DNA of 64,000 bases from Mycobacterium pseudokansasii (GTDB taxonomy: Bacteria; Actinomycetota; Actinomycetes; Mycobacteriales; Mycobacteriaceae). Position 1 is the first letter of the stretch; the number at the start of each line of letters is the position of its first letter. Positions 9,563-17,518 of the stretch are shown here, one piece after another. Location of the stretch: positions 806,001 through 870,000 of the forward strand of contig NZ_UPHU01000001.1 in the NCBI RefSeq assembly GCF_900566075.1, in the 5' to 3' direction. A model generated the notes under the pieces. It had not been told where the DNA came from. It ran no database searches and saw only the letters and a program-made list of their open reading frames with translations. Both the position numbers and the translations under genes were made by a program.

Positions 9563-10915
9563 CTACCAGTTGGTGAAGATGATGCTGTTCAGCAGCAGGG
9601 CACCGACAGCGTTGACCGCCAGCCACAGCCGGTCGGACTGCGCCGGCAGCAGCGCCGGCGCCGCGGTCAGCCAGATGGTGAATGGCAGCCAGATCCGTTC
9701 CGTCTCCGCCTTGCTCAGCATGCTCAGGTCCGCGCAGACGATGGCGGCCAGCGCCCCCAGCAGCAGCAGGTGGAACCCGGAGCGGCGGCGGATCGCGTCG
9801 CGGTCGAACACCCGGCTGACGCCGGCGACGCTGCCCAGCCCGATCGCGCACACCACGCACGCCAGGTTGGCCCAGCTCCAGTATTGAAACGGCCGGTTAT
9901 GGGCGATGCCCTGCCAATAGCGTTGCTGCACAAGCGTATAGCCCTCGAACCAGGAAAAGCCTGCAACCGCGAAGGCCGCCGCCACCGCCGCCGCGGCCAA
10001 GACGGCCGGCCCCAGCACCCACAGGGCCGCTCGCCAATCCTTGGAAGACACCAGCACCGCCACTGCGGGCAGCCCCATCAGCAGCAGGCCGTAGCTGAGG
10101 AATACACCCCAGCCCAGCAGCAGGCCCACCCCGGCGGCCGCCAGCCCGGGAAACCGCGTCCCACCGTGCACGGCAACCGCGAGCAGCGCGATACCCCACG
10201 CCGCGACGCCGGCGAAATATCCGTCGGCCGACACCGCGACCCAGATCGCCGTCGGCGCCAAGGCGACAAACGGGGCGACGCGCCGCGCGGTGTGCTCGCC
10301 GGCCAGCGCGCGGACGGTGATAACCATCGCCGCGGCGGCGCTGGAACCGACCAGCAGGCACAGCAGCCCGGCCCAGGCGCCGCCGTGCAGGCCAAGCCGG
10401 TCCAGCCACACAAACGTCAGCAGCGCACCCGGGGGATGCCCGGAGACATGCGTGGTCCAGGAATCCGGCTGGAAGTCGACGATCCGGCCGGTGAACGTCC
10501 GCACCGTCGCCGGGATATCTTTGATGCCCGACACCTCCGACAAATACTCGTCTTTGGTGGTCAAGCGGCCGGCGAAGCCCAGCCGCCAGCCGTCGATCAT
10601 CGCTAGCGAGAACGCCCAGGCGCAGCTGGTGACCCAGCTGCCCAGGGTCAATAACCGCCACGAAAGACGTTGCGCCACAACCGGACCCCACGTCACGACG
10701 GCCAGCGCAATGACGATCGCGGCGGTGGTGCCCCAGCTGGAGTGGATGTCCCAATATCCGAATATCGGCGCCGCGCCGGCCCGCAAGGCGAAGCGTTCCA
10801 GGCCGATATCGCTGCGCGGTTTGACACCCAGGTTCATCCGCGGCAGCAGGAAGGCGGCTGCCACCAGGACGACCCCGACTGCGACGGCTGCCGTTTCCCG
10901 ACGGGCAATTCTCAC
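9563..10915 (-). CDS. Polytopic membrane protein, GT-C-like (Rv0541c-like)
   Basis: 450 aa with about ten helices. After the first helix an extracytoplasmic loop has acidic residues (KPRSDIGLERFA and YWDIHSSWG), the arrangement seen in GT-C glycosyltransferases that use polyprenyl-linked donors. Rv0541c has been grouped with GT-C enzymes; the acceptor is unknown. GTG start at 10915. It ends 8 bp before the permease and begins 11 bp after the menE stop, so a menE-Rv0541c-permease transcript is likely. Confidence 0.82.
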   Translation of the reverse strand: MRIARRETAAVAVGVVLVAAAFLLPRMNLGVKPRSDIGLERFALRAGAAPIFGYWDIHSSWGTTAAIVIALAVVTWGPVVAQRLSWRLLTLGSWVTSCAWAFSLAMIDGWRLGFAGRLTTKDEYLSEVSGIKDIPATVRTFTGRIVDFQPDSWTTHVSGHPPGALLTFVWLDRLGLHGGAWAGLLCLLVGSSAAAAMVITVRALAGEHTARRVAPFVALAPTAIWVAVSADGYFAGVAAWGIALLAVAVHGGTRFPGLAAAGVGLLLGWGVFLSYGLLLMGLPAVAVLVSSKDWRAALWVLGPAVLAAAAVAAAFAVAGFSWFEGYTLVQQRYWQGIAHNRPFQYWSWANLACVVCAIGLGSVAGVSRVFDRDAIRRRSGFHLLLLGALAAIVCADLSMLSKAETERIWLPFTIWLTAAPALLPAQSDRLWLAVNAVGALLLNSIIFTNW

Positions 10916-10926
10916 GATCGCTCAGC

Positions 10927-11973
10927 CTATTGATCGCCAGCGACGCGGCGCACCAACGCCGCCCGGTCGACCTTGCCGATGCCGCGGCGCGGTAGCTCGT
11001 CGACGATGTGCAGTTCCCGGGGCGCGGCGGTGACATCGAGCGTGCGCGCGACCTGTGCCCGCAATGCCTCCAATGTCGGCGCGGCGCAATCAGCGCGGAC
11101 CACGATCGCGGCCACCACTCGCTGGCCCAACCGGTCATCGGCCAGCCCGAAAACCGCACAGTCAGCCACCGCGGGGTGGCTGGCCAGTGCGGTCTCCACC
11201 GGCCCCGGCAGCACGGTCAGACCGCCGGTGCTGATCGCGTCATCCACCCGCCCCAGGACCCGCAGCGCACCCGAATCATCCACCGCGCCAAGGTCATCGG
11301 TGTGGAACCAGCCCGGTTCGGCGAACGGGTCGGGATCGACCGGGTTGCGGTAGCCGTTGGCCAGCATCGCACCACCGAGGGCGATGCGGCCATCGGCCAG
11401 GATCCGCACCCGGGCCCCGTCGAGCGGCACTCCGTCGTACACGCAGCCTCCAGCGGTCTCACTCATGCCGTAGGTGCGTACCACCCTGATGCCGGCCGCC
11501 GCCGCGGCGTCCAGGACGGGCCGTGGTGCCGGGCCGCCGCCGATCAGCACGGCGTCCAGTTCGGCCAGCGCCGCGGTGGCGGCCGCGTCGGTGAGCGCCT
11601 TGGCCAGCTGGGCGGCCACTAGCGACGTGTATCGCCGCCCCGGGGCCAATCGCATTACCGCGCTTGGCAATTGGGTAACGTCGAAGCCGGCGGAAACATT
11701 CAGCTCGACGGGCTTGCGACCGGCTAGCACGCTGCGAACCAGCACCTGCAGTCCGGCGATGTGATACGGCGGCACGGCCAGCAGCCAGCTGCCCGGGCCG
11801 CCGAGACGGTGGTGGGTGGCCCAGGCGCTGGCGGCCAGAGCGGCCGCGGTCAGCAACGCGCCCTTGGGCGCACCGGTGGTTCCCGACGTCGTCACCACCA
11901 GTGCTACGTCGTCGTCGATCTCTTCCCCTACCCGCAATGCGGCCGAGGCAGACTCATCGGGTGCCGCCGTCAC
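10927..11973 (-). CDS. menE: MenE, o-succinylbenzoate-CoA ligase
   Basis: Acyl-adenylate enzyme that activates o-succinylbenzoate for MenB. Core motifs are TTSGTTGAPKGALLT (P-loop-like A3), RTYGMSETAGG (A5), GWFHTDDLG (A7), and the C-terminal catalytic lysine in RRGIGKVDRAAL. GTG at 11973 gives 348 aa. Family-like sequence (LLPALQRVLEGRDPALV) continues in frame upstream to about 12075 with no ATG, GTG or TTG in that stretch, so the true start is unresolved and the protein may be about 14 to 33 residues longer. Confidence 0.9.
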   Translation of the reverse strand: MTAAPDESASAALRVGEEIDDDVALVVTTSGTTGAPKGALLTAAALAASAWATHHRLGGPGSWLLAVPPYHIAGLQVLVRSVLAGRKPVELNVSAGFDVTQLPSAVMRLAPGRRYTSLVAAQLAKALTDAAATAALAELDAVLIGGGPAPRPVLDAAAAAGIRVVRTYGMSETAGGCVYDGVPLDGARVRILADGRIALGGAMLANGYRNPVDPDPFAEPGWFHTDDLGAVDDSGALRVLGRVDDAISTGGLTVLPGPVETALASHPAVADCAVFGLADDRLGQRVVAAIVVRADCAAPTLEALRAQVARTLDVTAAPRELHIVDELPRRGIGKVDRAALVRRVAGDQ

Positions 11974-12071
11974 GACCAGCGCCGGGTCGCGGCCCTCGAG
12001 AACCCGCTGCAGGGCGGGCAGCAGTACCGAGACGGCGAAACCGGGTGGGACGCTCAGCGCCCGCAGGACGG

Positions 12072-12377
12072 CTATGCGTGGTCCTCGCGGGTTTCGTCGA
12101 GCGGGTCGAACGGCCAGCCGTGGGCGGCCAGCCGGGCGCGCACCCGCTCGACATCATCCGGTGACGGCAGGTCGTCGGTGAATTGGGTGATCACCACCCC
12201 GATGTCGATCTGGTCGAACTCGCCGCGCCGCATGAGTTCGCTGGCGACGGCCTGCACTTCGTCGTTGGTCAGTCGCCGGGCCAGCAGGGCGAGGACGGCA
12301 AAGGAGTCGGTCGGTGGAACTCCCTCGGGATAGCCCGCCCGCAGCCACGACACGATCGAGGTGAGAAATCGGTTCAC
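12072..12377 (-). CDS. DUF3349 small protein (Rv0543c-like)
   Basis: 101 aa, soluble, helical, from a GTG at 12377. The sequence (WLRAGYPEGVPPTD, then LLARRLTNDEV, then DIGVVITQFTDDLPSPDD) fits the DUF3349 family, restricted to actinobacteria; Rv0543c is of the same length. No catalytic residues are evident and no function is known. It lies between menE and the small membrane protein gene, all on the minus strand. Confidence 0.85.
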   Translation of the reverse strand: MNRFLTSIVSWLRAGYPEGVPPTDSFAVLALLARRLTNDEVQAVASELMRRGEFDQIDIGVVITQFTDDLPSPDDVERVRARLAAHGWPFDPLDETREDHA

Positions 12378-12429
12378 GCTGATACAACTTCCGGTCGGCC
12401 CGTCAAACTATGTCAGGACTAATCCGACG

Positions 12430-12714
12430 CTACGCGCGTTTGGCTCCGAGGATGTGCCAGCCGAGGTGGTGGGCGATGAAGTCGCGGGCGATATACAGCA
12501 CGCCGATGACGACCACCGCCAGCACCAGCGCGAAGATCGCCCATCCGAGCACGACCAACACCGGGCGCCGCGGCGCGGCGTGGTCCGCGATGACGCCCGC
12601 CCCGGCGGCCTGCAGCCGCACCCCGAGCGCGAACAGCGCCGGCAGCCCGGCGCCGAGCAGCATGCTGAATACCAGGATCTTCGACGTGGCCTCGTAATTG
12701 AACCAGTGATTCAT
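12430..12714 (-). CDS. Small two-helix membrane protein (Rv0544c-like)
   Basis: 94 aa with two hydrophobic helices (ILVFSMLLGAGLPALFAL and VVLGWAIFALVLAVVVIG) and a short basic C-terminus. ATG at 12714 overlaps the pitA stop (ATGA), so it is translationally coupled to the phosphate transporter and may be an accessory subunit; that is inference from spacing only. Confidence 0.83.
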   Translation of the reverse strand: MNHWFNYEATSKILVFSMLLGAGLPALFALGVRLQAAGAGVIADHAAPRRPVLVVLGWAIFALVLAVVVIGVLYIARDFIAHHLGWHILGAKRA

Positions 12715-13958
12715 GACGCGTTACCCGCCTTGAGCGCGTCGTCGGCGCCGAACTCCGGGAGGTGGCCATTGGTTTCGGGTGCCGGTGGCGAAGGCGGCTG
12801 CGCGGCGGGTTTCCCCGGCCCGTCGAGCCCGGCCGTCAGGCTGCCCTCCCAGTCGGCGTTGACGTTGGTGTGGTCCACTCGCGCTTTTCGGGACCGCCGC
12901 CAGATGCTCGCGGAGGTCAGGCACAGCAGGCCGAAGCCGACGAAGGCGCCGGGATATCCGCCGATGACGTGCACCAGCTCGTAGGTGATCGCCCCGACCA
13001 GGCCGGCCAATGGAAGCGTGATCAGCCATGCGGCCACCATCCGGGCGGCTACCCCCCAACGCACCTCGGCGCCTGGCTTGCCCACGCCGCTGCCCAGCAC
13101 CGATCCGGTCGCCACCTGGGTGGTCGACAGCGCGTACCCGAAGTGTGCGGACAACAAGATCACCGCGGCCGACGACGACTCGGCCGCCATGCCCTGTGGC
13201 GGCTTGATCTCGACCAGCCCCTTGCCCAGTGTCCGGATGATGCGCCAGCCACCCAGGTAGGTGCCCCCGGCCATCGCCACCGCGCAGGACACGATGACCC
13301 ACAGCGGCGGCATCGTCGCGGCCCTGCTGACCGCGCCGTAGGACATCAGGGCCAGAAAGATGACGCCCATTGTCTTCTGGGCGTCATTGGTGCCGTGCGC
13401 CAACGAAACCAGCGACGCCGAGCCGATCTGACCGTGCCGGAACCCGGCTTCGGTTCGCTTGCCCGGGAGGCCACGGATGACCCGGTATACCAGCCAGGTG
13501 CCGACCGCCCCGACCAGCGTGGCCAGTAACGCGGCCACCACGGCCGGCACGAGCACCTTGGACACCACACCGCTCCAGATGACGCCGTGACCGCCCACGG
13601 CGGCAATAGTGGCTCCGACGATGCCGCCGATCAAGGCGTGCGACGAACTCGACGGGATGCCCAGCAACCAGGTCAGCAGGTTCCACACGATGCCGCCGAC
13701 CAGGCCGGCGAACACCAACTCCAGTGTCACCAGGTTGGCGTCGATGAGACCTTTGGCGATGGTGGCGGCGACAGCGGTGGACAGGAACGCGCCCACCAGG
13801 TTCAGCACCGCCGACAGAATGACCGCTGTTTTTGGCGCCAATGCGCCGCTGGCGATGGAGGTGGCCATGGCGTTGCCGGTGTCGTGGAAACCGTTGGTGA
13901 AATCGAAGGCCAACGCGGTGATTACGACGATCACCAATAGGAAGAAGTCGAGGCTCAC
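12711..13958 (-). CDS. pitA: PitA, low-affinity inorganic phosphate transporter
   Basis: PiT-family symporter, 415 aa, importing phosphate (probably as a metal-phosphate complex) with a cation. The two repeated signatures are present: ALAFDFTNGFHDTGNAMAT near residue 15 and SLAHGTNDAQKTMG in the second half. A soluble C-terminal tail of about 60 residues follows the last helix. GTG at 13958 (SLDFFLLVIVVITAL) gives the family length; an ATG at 14081 would add 41 non-conserved residues. Confidence 0.93.
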   Translation of the reverse strand: MSLDFFLLVIVVITALAFDFTNGFHDTGNAMATSIASGALAPKTAVILSAVLNLVGAFLSTAVAATIAKGLIDANLVTLELVFAGLVGGIVWNLLTWLLGIPSSSSHALIGGIVGATIAAVGGHGVIWSGVVSKVLVPAVVAALLATLVGAVGTWLVYRVIRGLPGKRTEAGFRHGQIGSASLVSLAHGTNDAQKTMGVIFLALMSYGAVSRAATMPPLWVIVSCAVAMAGGTYLGGWRIIRTLGKGLVEIKPPQGMAAESSSAAVILLSAHFGYALSTTQVATGSVLGSGVGKPGAEVRWGVAARMVAAWLITLPLAGLVGAITYELVHVIGGYPGAFVGFGLLCLTSASIWRRSRKARVDHTNVNADWEGSLTAGLDGPGKPAAQPPSPPAPETNGHLPEFGADDALKAGNAS

Positions 13959-14055
13959 GGCACCTGATTCTGGTGGTTGGGCTGATCCGCTGTCGAATAA
14001 CTGAGTACCCGAAACCCAGGTGTATTGCGACTCGTCGCCAGATATTACTTTGCCG

Positions 14056-14463
14056 TTAACCCGCCGTTCCGCCGCGTTCACCTCGGGTGTCTCTGCGCAG
14101 CGGGTGGCCTTGGGGGACCTCGACGAAGATCAGTGTGATGCCGTCCGGGTCGATCACGTGCATCTCGTAGAGGCCCCAGGGTTCGCGCCGCGGCTCGCGG
14201 GCGATCGGCACCCCCCGGTCGGCCAGCTCGGCCTGCGTCGCGTCCAGGTCGCGCACCTGCAGCCACAGCGCCCCGGGAAACGGGCCGCGGGAGTGGTCGG
14301 GCTCGCCGTAGCCGGCCAGCTCGAGCAGCGACTGGCCAGCGAAAAGCACTGTCCCCGAAGGATATTCGCGGGCTATGGCCAGCCCCAGCTGGTCGCGGTA
14401 GAAGCTCAGCGACTTCTGATAGTCGGCCGGCCGCAGCAGCATCCGACTGGCCAGGATTTCCAT
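14056..14463 (-). CDS. VOC-family (glyoxalase/bleomycin-resistance fold) protein (Rv0546c-like)
   Basis: 135 aa, one vicinal-oxygen-chelate domain. The N-terminal half has DYQKSLSFYRDQLGL and the C-terminal half MHVIDPDGITLIFVEVP, the usual beta-alpha-beta-beta-beta ends; metal ligands are plausible but not provable here. ATG at 14463. It lies 97 bp before pitA. The substrate is unknown. Confidence 0.85.
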   Translation of the reverse strand: MEILASRMLLRPADYQKSLSFYRDQLGLAIAREYPSGTVLFAGQSLLELAGYGEPDHSRGPFPGALWLQVRDLDATQAELADRGVPIAREPRREPWGLYEMHVIDPDGITLIFVEVPQGHPLRRDTRGERGGTAG

Positions 14464-14487
14464 GGTGTCGTGTCTATCACGTCGTCG

Positions 14488-15117
14488 TCAGTTGGGGCCG
14501 CATCGGCTCCGCAGGGTAGGCACGCCGGGGCCGGTGAGCTCGTCGCAACCGGCGACCCGGCCCGTCGTGGCGAGCAGCAGTGACAGCAGCGGACCCTCGA
14601 CCTTGTCGCCTCGGCCGTGCTGCCAGTCGTGGTCGGTGGCCCGCAACGCCAGCCCGGATATGCGGCTCTTGGAGCCGATGAGCATGTTTGAGCCCTTGTA
14701 GAAGTCGATCACCTGTGCAACCGCGTCGGGCGGATAGGCGTGCGAGATGCCCAGCGGACGACGGATGTCCTCGCCGTGCACGACGACCTCACCGAGCCAC
14801 GACGTCTTCGGCCCGGGCGGGGCGGAGGTGGAATGCTGCAAGCGGCGGAACTCCTCTAGGGTGGCGGCCGCATCGGGGCCGCGGCGCTTGGCTATCTGGC
14901 CCTCGGCGAAGTTGTCGAAGTTGAACCCCGCTCTGGCCAACGCCAGCATGAAGCTGGCCGGGTTCAGTGCTGCCGTCGCCGACAGGTGCGCGACGACGTC
15001 GCGCACCGTCCATCCGGTGCACAGCGACGGGGTGTCCCACTGCGGGGGTGTCAGGGTGGCGAGGTCGTCGGCGAGCGCGCCGCGCTCGGCCGCAATGGTG
15101 GTCCAGATGTCGGCCAT
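14488..15117 (-). CDS. Mycothiol-dependent maleylpyruvate-isomerase-family protein
   Basis: 209 aa, DinB-like four-helix fold. WTVRDVVAHLSATAA is the N-terminal MDMPI signature and WLGEVVVHGEDIRRPLG carries the conserved HxxDI, both contributing to the divalent-metal site typical of mycothiol-dependent enzymes. ATG at 15117 (MADIWTTIAAERG) replaces an upstream start at 15174. It lies 13 bp downstream of the SDR gene. M. tuberculosis has none between Rv0546c and Rv0547c as I recall, so this is an indel between lineages. Confidence 0.87.
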   Translation of the reverse strand: MADIWTTIAAERGALADDLATLTPPQWDTPSLCTGWTVRDVVAHLSATAALNPASFMLALARAGFNFDNFAEGQIAKRRGPDAAATLEEFRRLQHSTSAPPGPKTSWLGEVVVHGEDIRRPLGISHAYPPDAVAQVIDFYKGSNMLIGSKSRISGLALRATDHDWQHGRGDKVEGPLLSLLLATTGRVAGCDELTGPGVPTLRSRCGPN

Positions 15118-15130
15118 GAAAACTCCCGGG

Positions 15131-16018
15131 TTAGTTGCCGTCGAGCTGGTTGTCGCGTTGCTGCATAAGGGCATTGACCCAGCGGGGGCCGATGGTGTTC
15201 AGTGCCTTGGCTGCCAGGGCGATCCGCGGCGCGATCCGCACCGGCCGGGTGCGCGCGGCGGTCACCATCCACTCGGCCGCCTCCCGTGGCGTCAAGGCGG
15301 GCATTCCCTCGTAGGCCTTCGTCGGTGCGATCATCGGAGTCGACACCAAAGGGTAGTAGAGCGTCGTGGAATGCACCCCGTTGCGCCCCCACTCGGTTTC
15401 GATGGTTCGGCTCACCGCCGACAGCGCGGCCTTCGACGCGTTGTACACCGAGAACAGCGGTGCCGCTTCCGACAACACGCCCCACGTCGCGACATTGATG
15501 ATGTGGCCGTCGCCGCGCTCGCGCATCCCCGGCGCCAGTCCGCGGATCAGCCGCAACGGGGCGTAGTAGTTCAGCGCGATCGTCCGTTCGACGTCGTGCC
15601 AGCGTTGCAGCGATTCGTCCAGCGGACGACGGATGGACCGCGCGGCGTTGTTGATCAGGATGTCGACGCCGCCGATGCGCCGTTGCACGTCGGTCACCAG
15701 GGCGTCGACGGCCTCCATGTCGGAAAGGTCGCAGGGCATCGACAGCGCCACTCCATCGGACGTCGTGATGCGGTCTGCCACGGCGTCCAACAAATCCTTG
15801 CGGCGGGCGACGACGGCAACGGTGGCGCCGCGGCGGGCGAACAACTCGGCCGCTGCCTCGCCGATGCCGGAGGAGGCGCCGGTGATCAGGATGCGCTTCC
15901 CGGCCAGGTTTACCGGTTTGATCATGGGCCGGTTGACCAGCACTTGCGGTGACGCCGGCGGCCGCATGGTGGCCAGCGAGATCTGCTCGGCCAACCGGCG
16001 CAGCGGACTCTTGCTCAC
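15131..16018 (-). CDS. Short-chain dehydrogenase/reductase (Rv0547c-like)
   Basis: 295 aa classical SDR. Cofactor loop TGASSGIG at about 45-52, NNAA at about 127, and the catalytic YNASK in the usual place. Arg residues after the first strand (VVARRKDLL) favour NADP(H). A 30-residue N-terminal extension precedes the fold. Start is GTG at 16018. Substrate unknown; it lies 24 bp after menB but is not known to take part in menaquinone synthesis. Confidence 0.88.
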   Translation of the reverse strand: MSKSPLRRLAEQISLATMRPPASPQVLVNRPMIKPVNLAGKRILITGASSGIGEAAAELFARRGATVAVVARRKDLLDAVADRITTSDGVALSMPCDLSDMEAVDALVTDVQRRIGGVDILINNAARSIRRPLDESLQRWHDVERTIALNYYAPLRLIRGLAPGMRERGDGHIINVATWGVLSEAAPLFSVYNASKAALSAVSRTIETEWGRNGVHSTTLYYPLVSTPMIAPTKAYEGMPALTPREAAEWMVTAARTRPVRIAPRIALAAKALNTIGPRWVNALMQQRDNQLDGN

Positions 16019-16042
16019 AGGTGGGCAGTCTAGGGGGCGGCC

Positions 16043-16945
16043 CTAGAAGTACCGCGGGAACCGGCTCCAGTCCGGCGGGCGCTTCTGCAGGAACGCGTCG
16101 CGGCCCTCGACGGCCTCGTCGGTCATGTACGCCAATCGGGTGGCCTCACCGGCAAACAGCTGCTGACCCACCAGACCGTCGTCGAGCAGATTGAACGCGA
16201 ACTTCAGCATCCGTTGCGCCTGAGGCGATTTCGCGTTGATCTCCGCCGCCCACTGCAGACCGGCCGTCTCCAGCCCGGCGTGGTCCACCACCTCGTTGAC
16301 CGCGCCCATGCGGTGCATCTGCTCGGCGGTGTACGGCCGGCCCAGGAAGAAGATCTCGCGGGCGAATTTCTGGCCGACCTGACGGGCGAGATACGCGCTG
16401 CCGTAGCCGCCGTCGAAGCTCCCGACGTCGGCGTCGGTCTGTTTGAATCGGGCGTGTTCGCGGCTGGCCAGGGTCAGGTCGCACACGACGTGCAGGCTGT
16501 GCCCGCCGCCGGCGGCCCACCCGTTGACCAGGCAGATGACCACCTTGGGCATGAACCGGATCAGCCGTTGCACCTCGAGGATGTGCAATCGCCCGGCGCG
16601 GGCTACGTCGACGGTGTCCGCGGTCTCGCCGGAGGCGTACTGGTAACCGCTACGCCCGCGGATGCGTTGGTCACCGCCGGAGCAGAACGCCCAGCCGCCG
16701 TCTTTGGGGGAGGGCCCGTTGCCGGTCAACAGGACCACGCCCACGCCGGGTGACATCCGCGCGTGGTCCAGCGCCCGGTAGAGCTCGTCGACGGTGTGCG
16801 GCCGGAAGGCGTTGCGCACCTCGGGACGGTTGAACGCCACCCGGACCGTGGCGTCGCTGACGTGGCGGTGGTAGGTGATGTCGGTCAGGTCGCCGAATCC
16901 GTCGACCGGCCGCCACACGTTAGGGTCAAAGGGGTTGTCGCTCAA
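16043..16945 (-). CDS. menB: MenB, 1,4-dihydroxy-2-naphthoyl-CoA synthase
   Basis: Crotonase-fold enzyme that cyclises o-succinylbenzoyl-CoA. The sequence is almost identical to mycobacterial MenB: CSGGDQRIRGRSGYQYASG, GWAAGGGHSLHVVCDLTLA (oxyanion hole and active-site loop), TDADVGSFDGGYGS, and the C-terminal WSRFPRYF. The only in-frame start after an upstream stop is TTG at 16945, giving 300 aa, slightly shorter at the N-terminus than the 314-aa M. tuberculosis protein. The enzyme is a cytoplasmic hexamer in its family. Confidence 0.95.
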   Translation of the reverse strand: MSDNPFDPNVWRPVDGFGDLTDITYHRHVSDATVRVAFNRPEVRNAFRPHTVDELYRALDHARMSPGVGVVLLTGNGPSPKDGGWAFCSGGDQRIRGRSGYQYASGETADTVDVARAGRLHILEVQRLIRFMPKVVICLVNGWAAGGGHSLHVVCDLTLASREHARFKQTDADVGSFDGGYGSAYLARQVGQKFAREIFFLGRPYTAEQMHRMGAVNEVVDHAGLETAGLQWAAEINAKSPQAQRMLKFAFNLLDDGLVGQQLFAGEATRLAYMTDEAVEGRDAFLQKRPPDWSRFPRYF

Positions 16946-16963
16946 ATCTTGTGGACTCCGTTC

Positions 16964-17419
16964 TCACGCGGGCTCGAACCGGAAGACGACGAAGCGCCCG
17001 GCCATTGCCTCGAGTTCGTCGGGGCTGCCCTTGGTGATCAGGCCGCATCGCTTCATCACCCGCACGCCCGTGGGCACGTGGGCCGGAAAGGCGCGCAGGA
17101 TCGGACGGGCCTGCGCGGGCGGCAGCTCCACCAGCCGCAGGCGTTCGGACCTGCGGCCCCGGGTCAGGGTGACTTCGCCTGCGGCACGGACGTTTTCGAC
17201 CCAGTCGGCGCCCGGGAAGCCGGCCACGACATACCTGGCTCCGTCGACAACCATCGGTGTGACGGGCGTCGATCGCGGAATGCCGGACTTGCGGCCGGGC
17301 ACCGTCAACACGGCCGGATCTTCCGCGCCAGCAGCCAGTCCCAGTCGCGACACGGTCATCATGACCCTGTTGGTCGCCTTCAGCCACCACGGCGGCTTGA
17401 CCCGGTCACCGTCAGTCAT
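16964..17419 (-). CDS. Deazaflavin (F420)-dependent nitroreductase-family protein
   Basis: 151 aa, Ddn/DUF385 split-barrel fold. Signatures are LTVPGRKSGIPRSTPV (phosphate of F420), YVVAGFPGADWVENVRAAG and a basic strand TRGRRSERLRLVEL. ATG at 17419 (MTDGDRVKPPWW) chosen over 17494. It occupies the interval that holds vapBC3 (Rv0549c-Rv0550c) in M. tuberculosis. Likely a membrane-associated F420H2-dependent quinone or nitro-reductase, which would suit a menaquinone locus, but that link is inference. Confidence 0.85.
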   Translation of the reverse strand: MTDGDRVKPPWWLKATNRVMMTVSRLGLAAGAEDPAVLTVPGRKSGIPRSTPVTPMVVDGARYVVAGFPGADWVENVRAAGEVTLTRGRRSERLRLVELPPAQARPILRAFPAHVPTGVRVMKRCGLITKGSPDELEAMAGRFVVFRFEPA

Positions 17420-17518
17420 GGCTGCCACAGTAGTCACCACCCCCGAGCGTGACGCCACAGTCACGCCCGGCCGCGAACGCGCCTGCAGCGTCACGCTGGG
17501 CGCCGCACCAGCCCAGCA

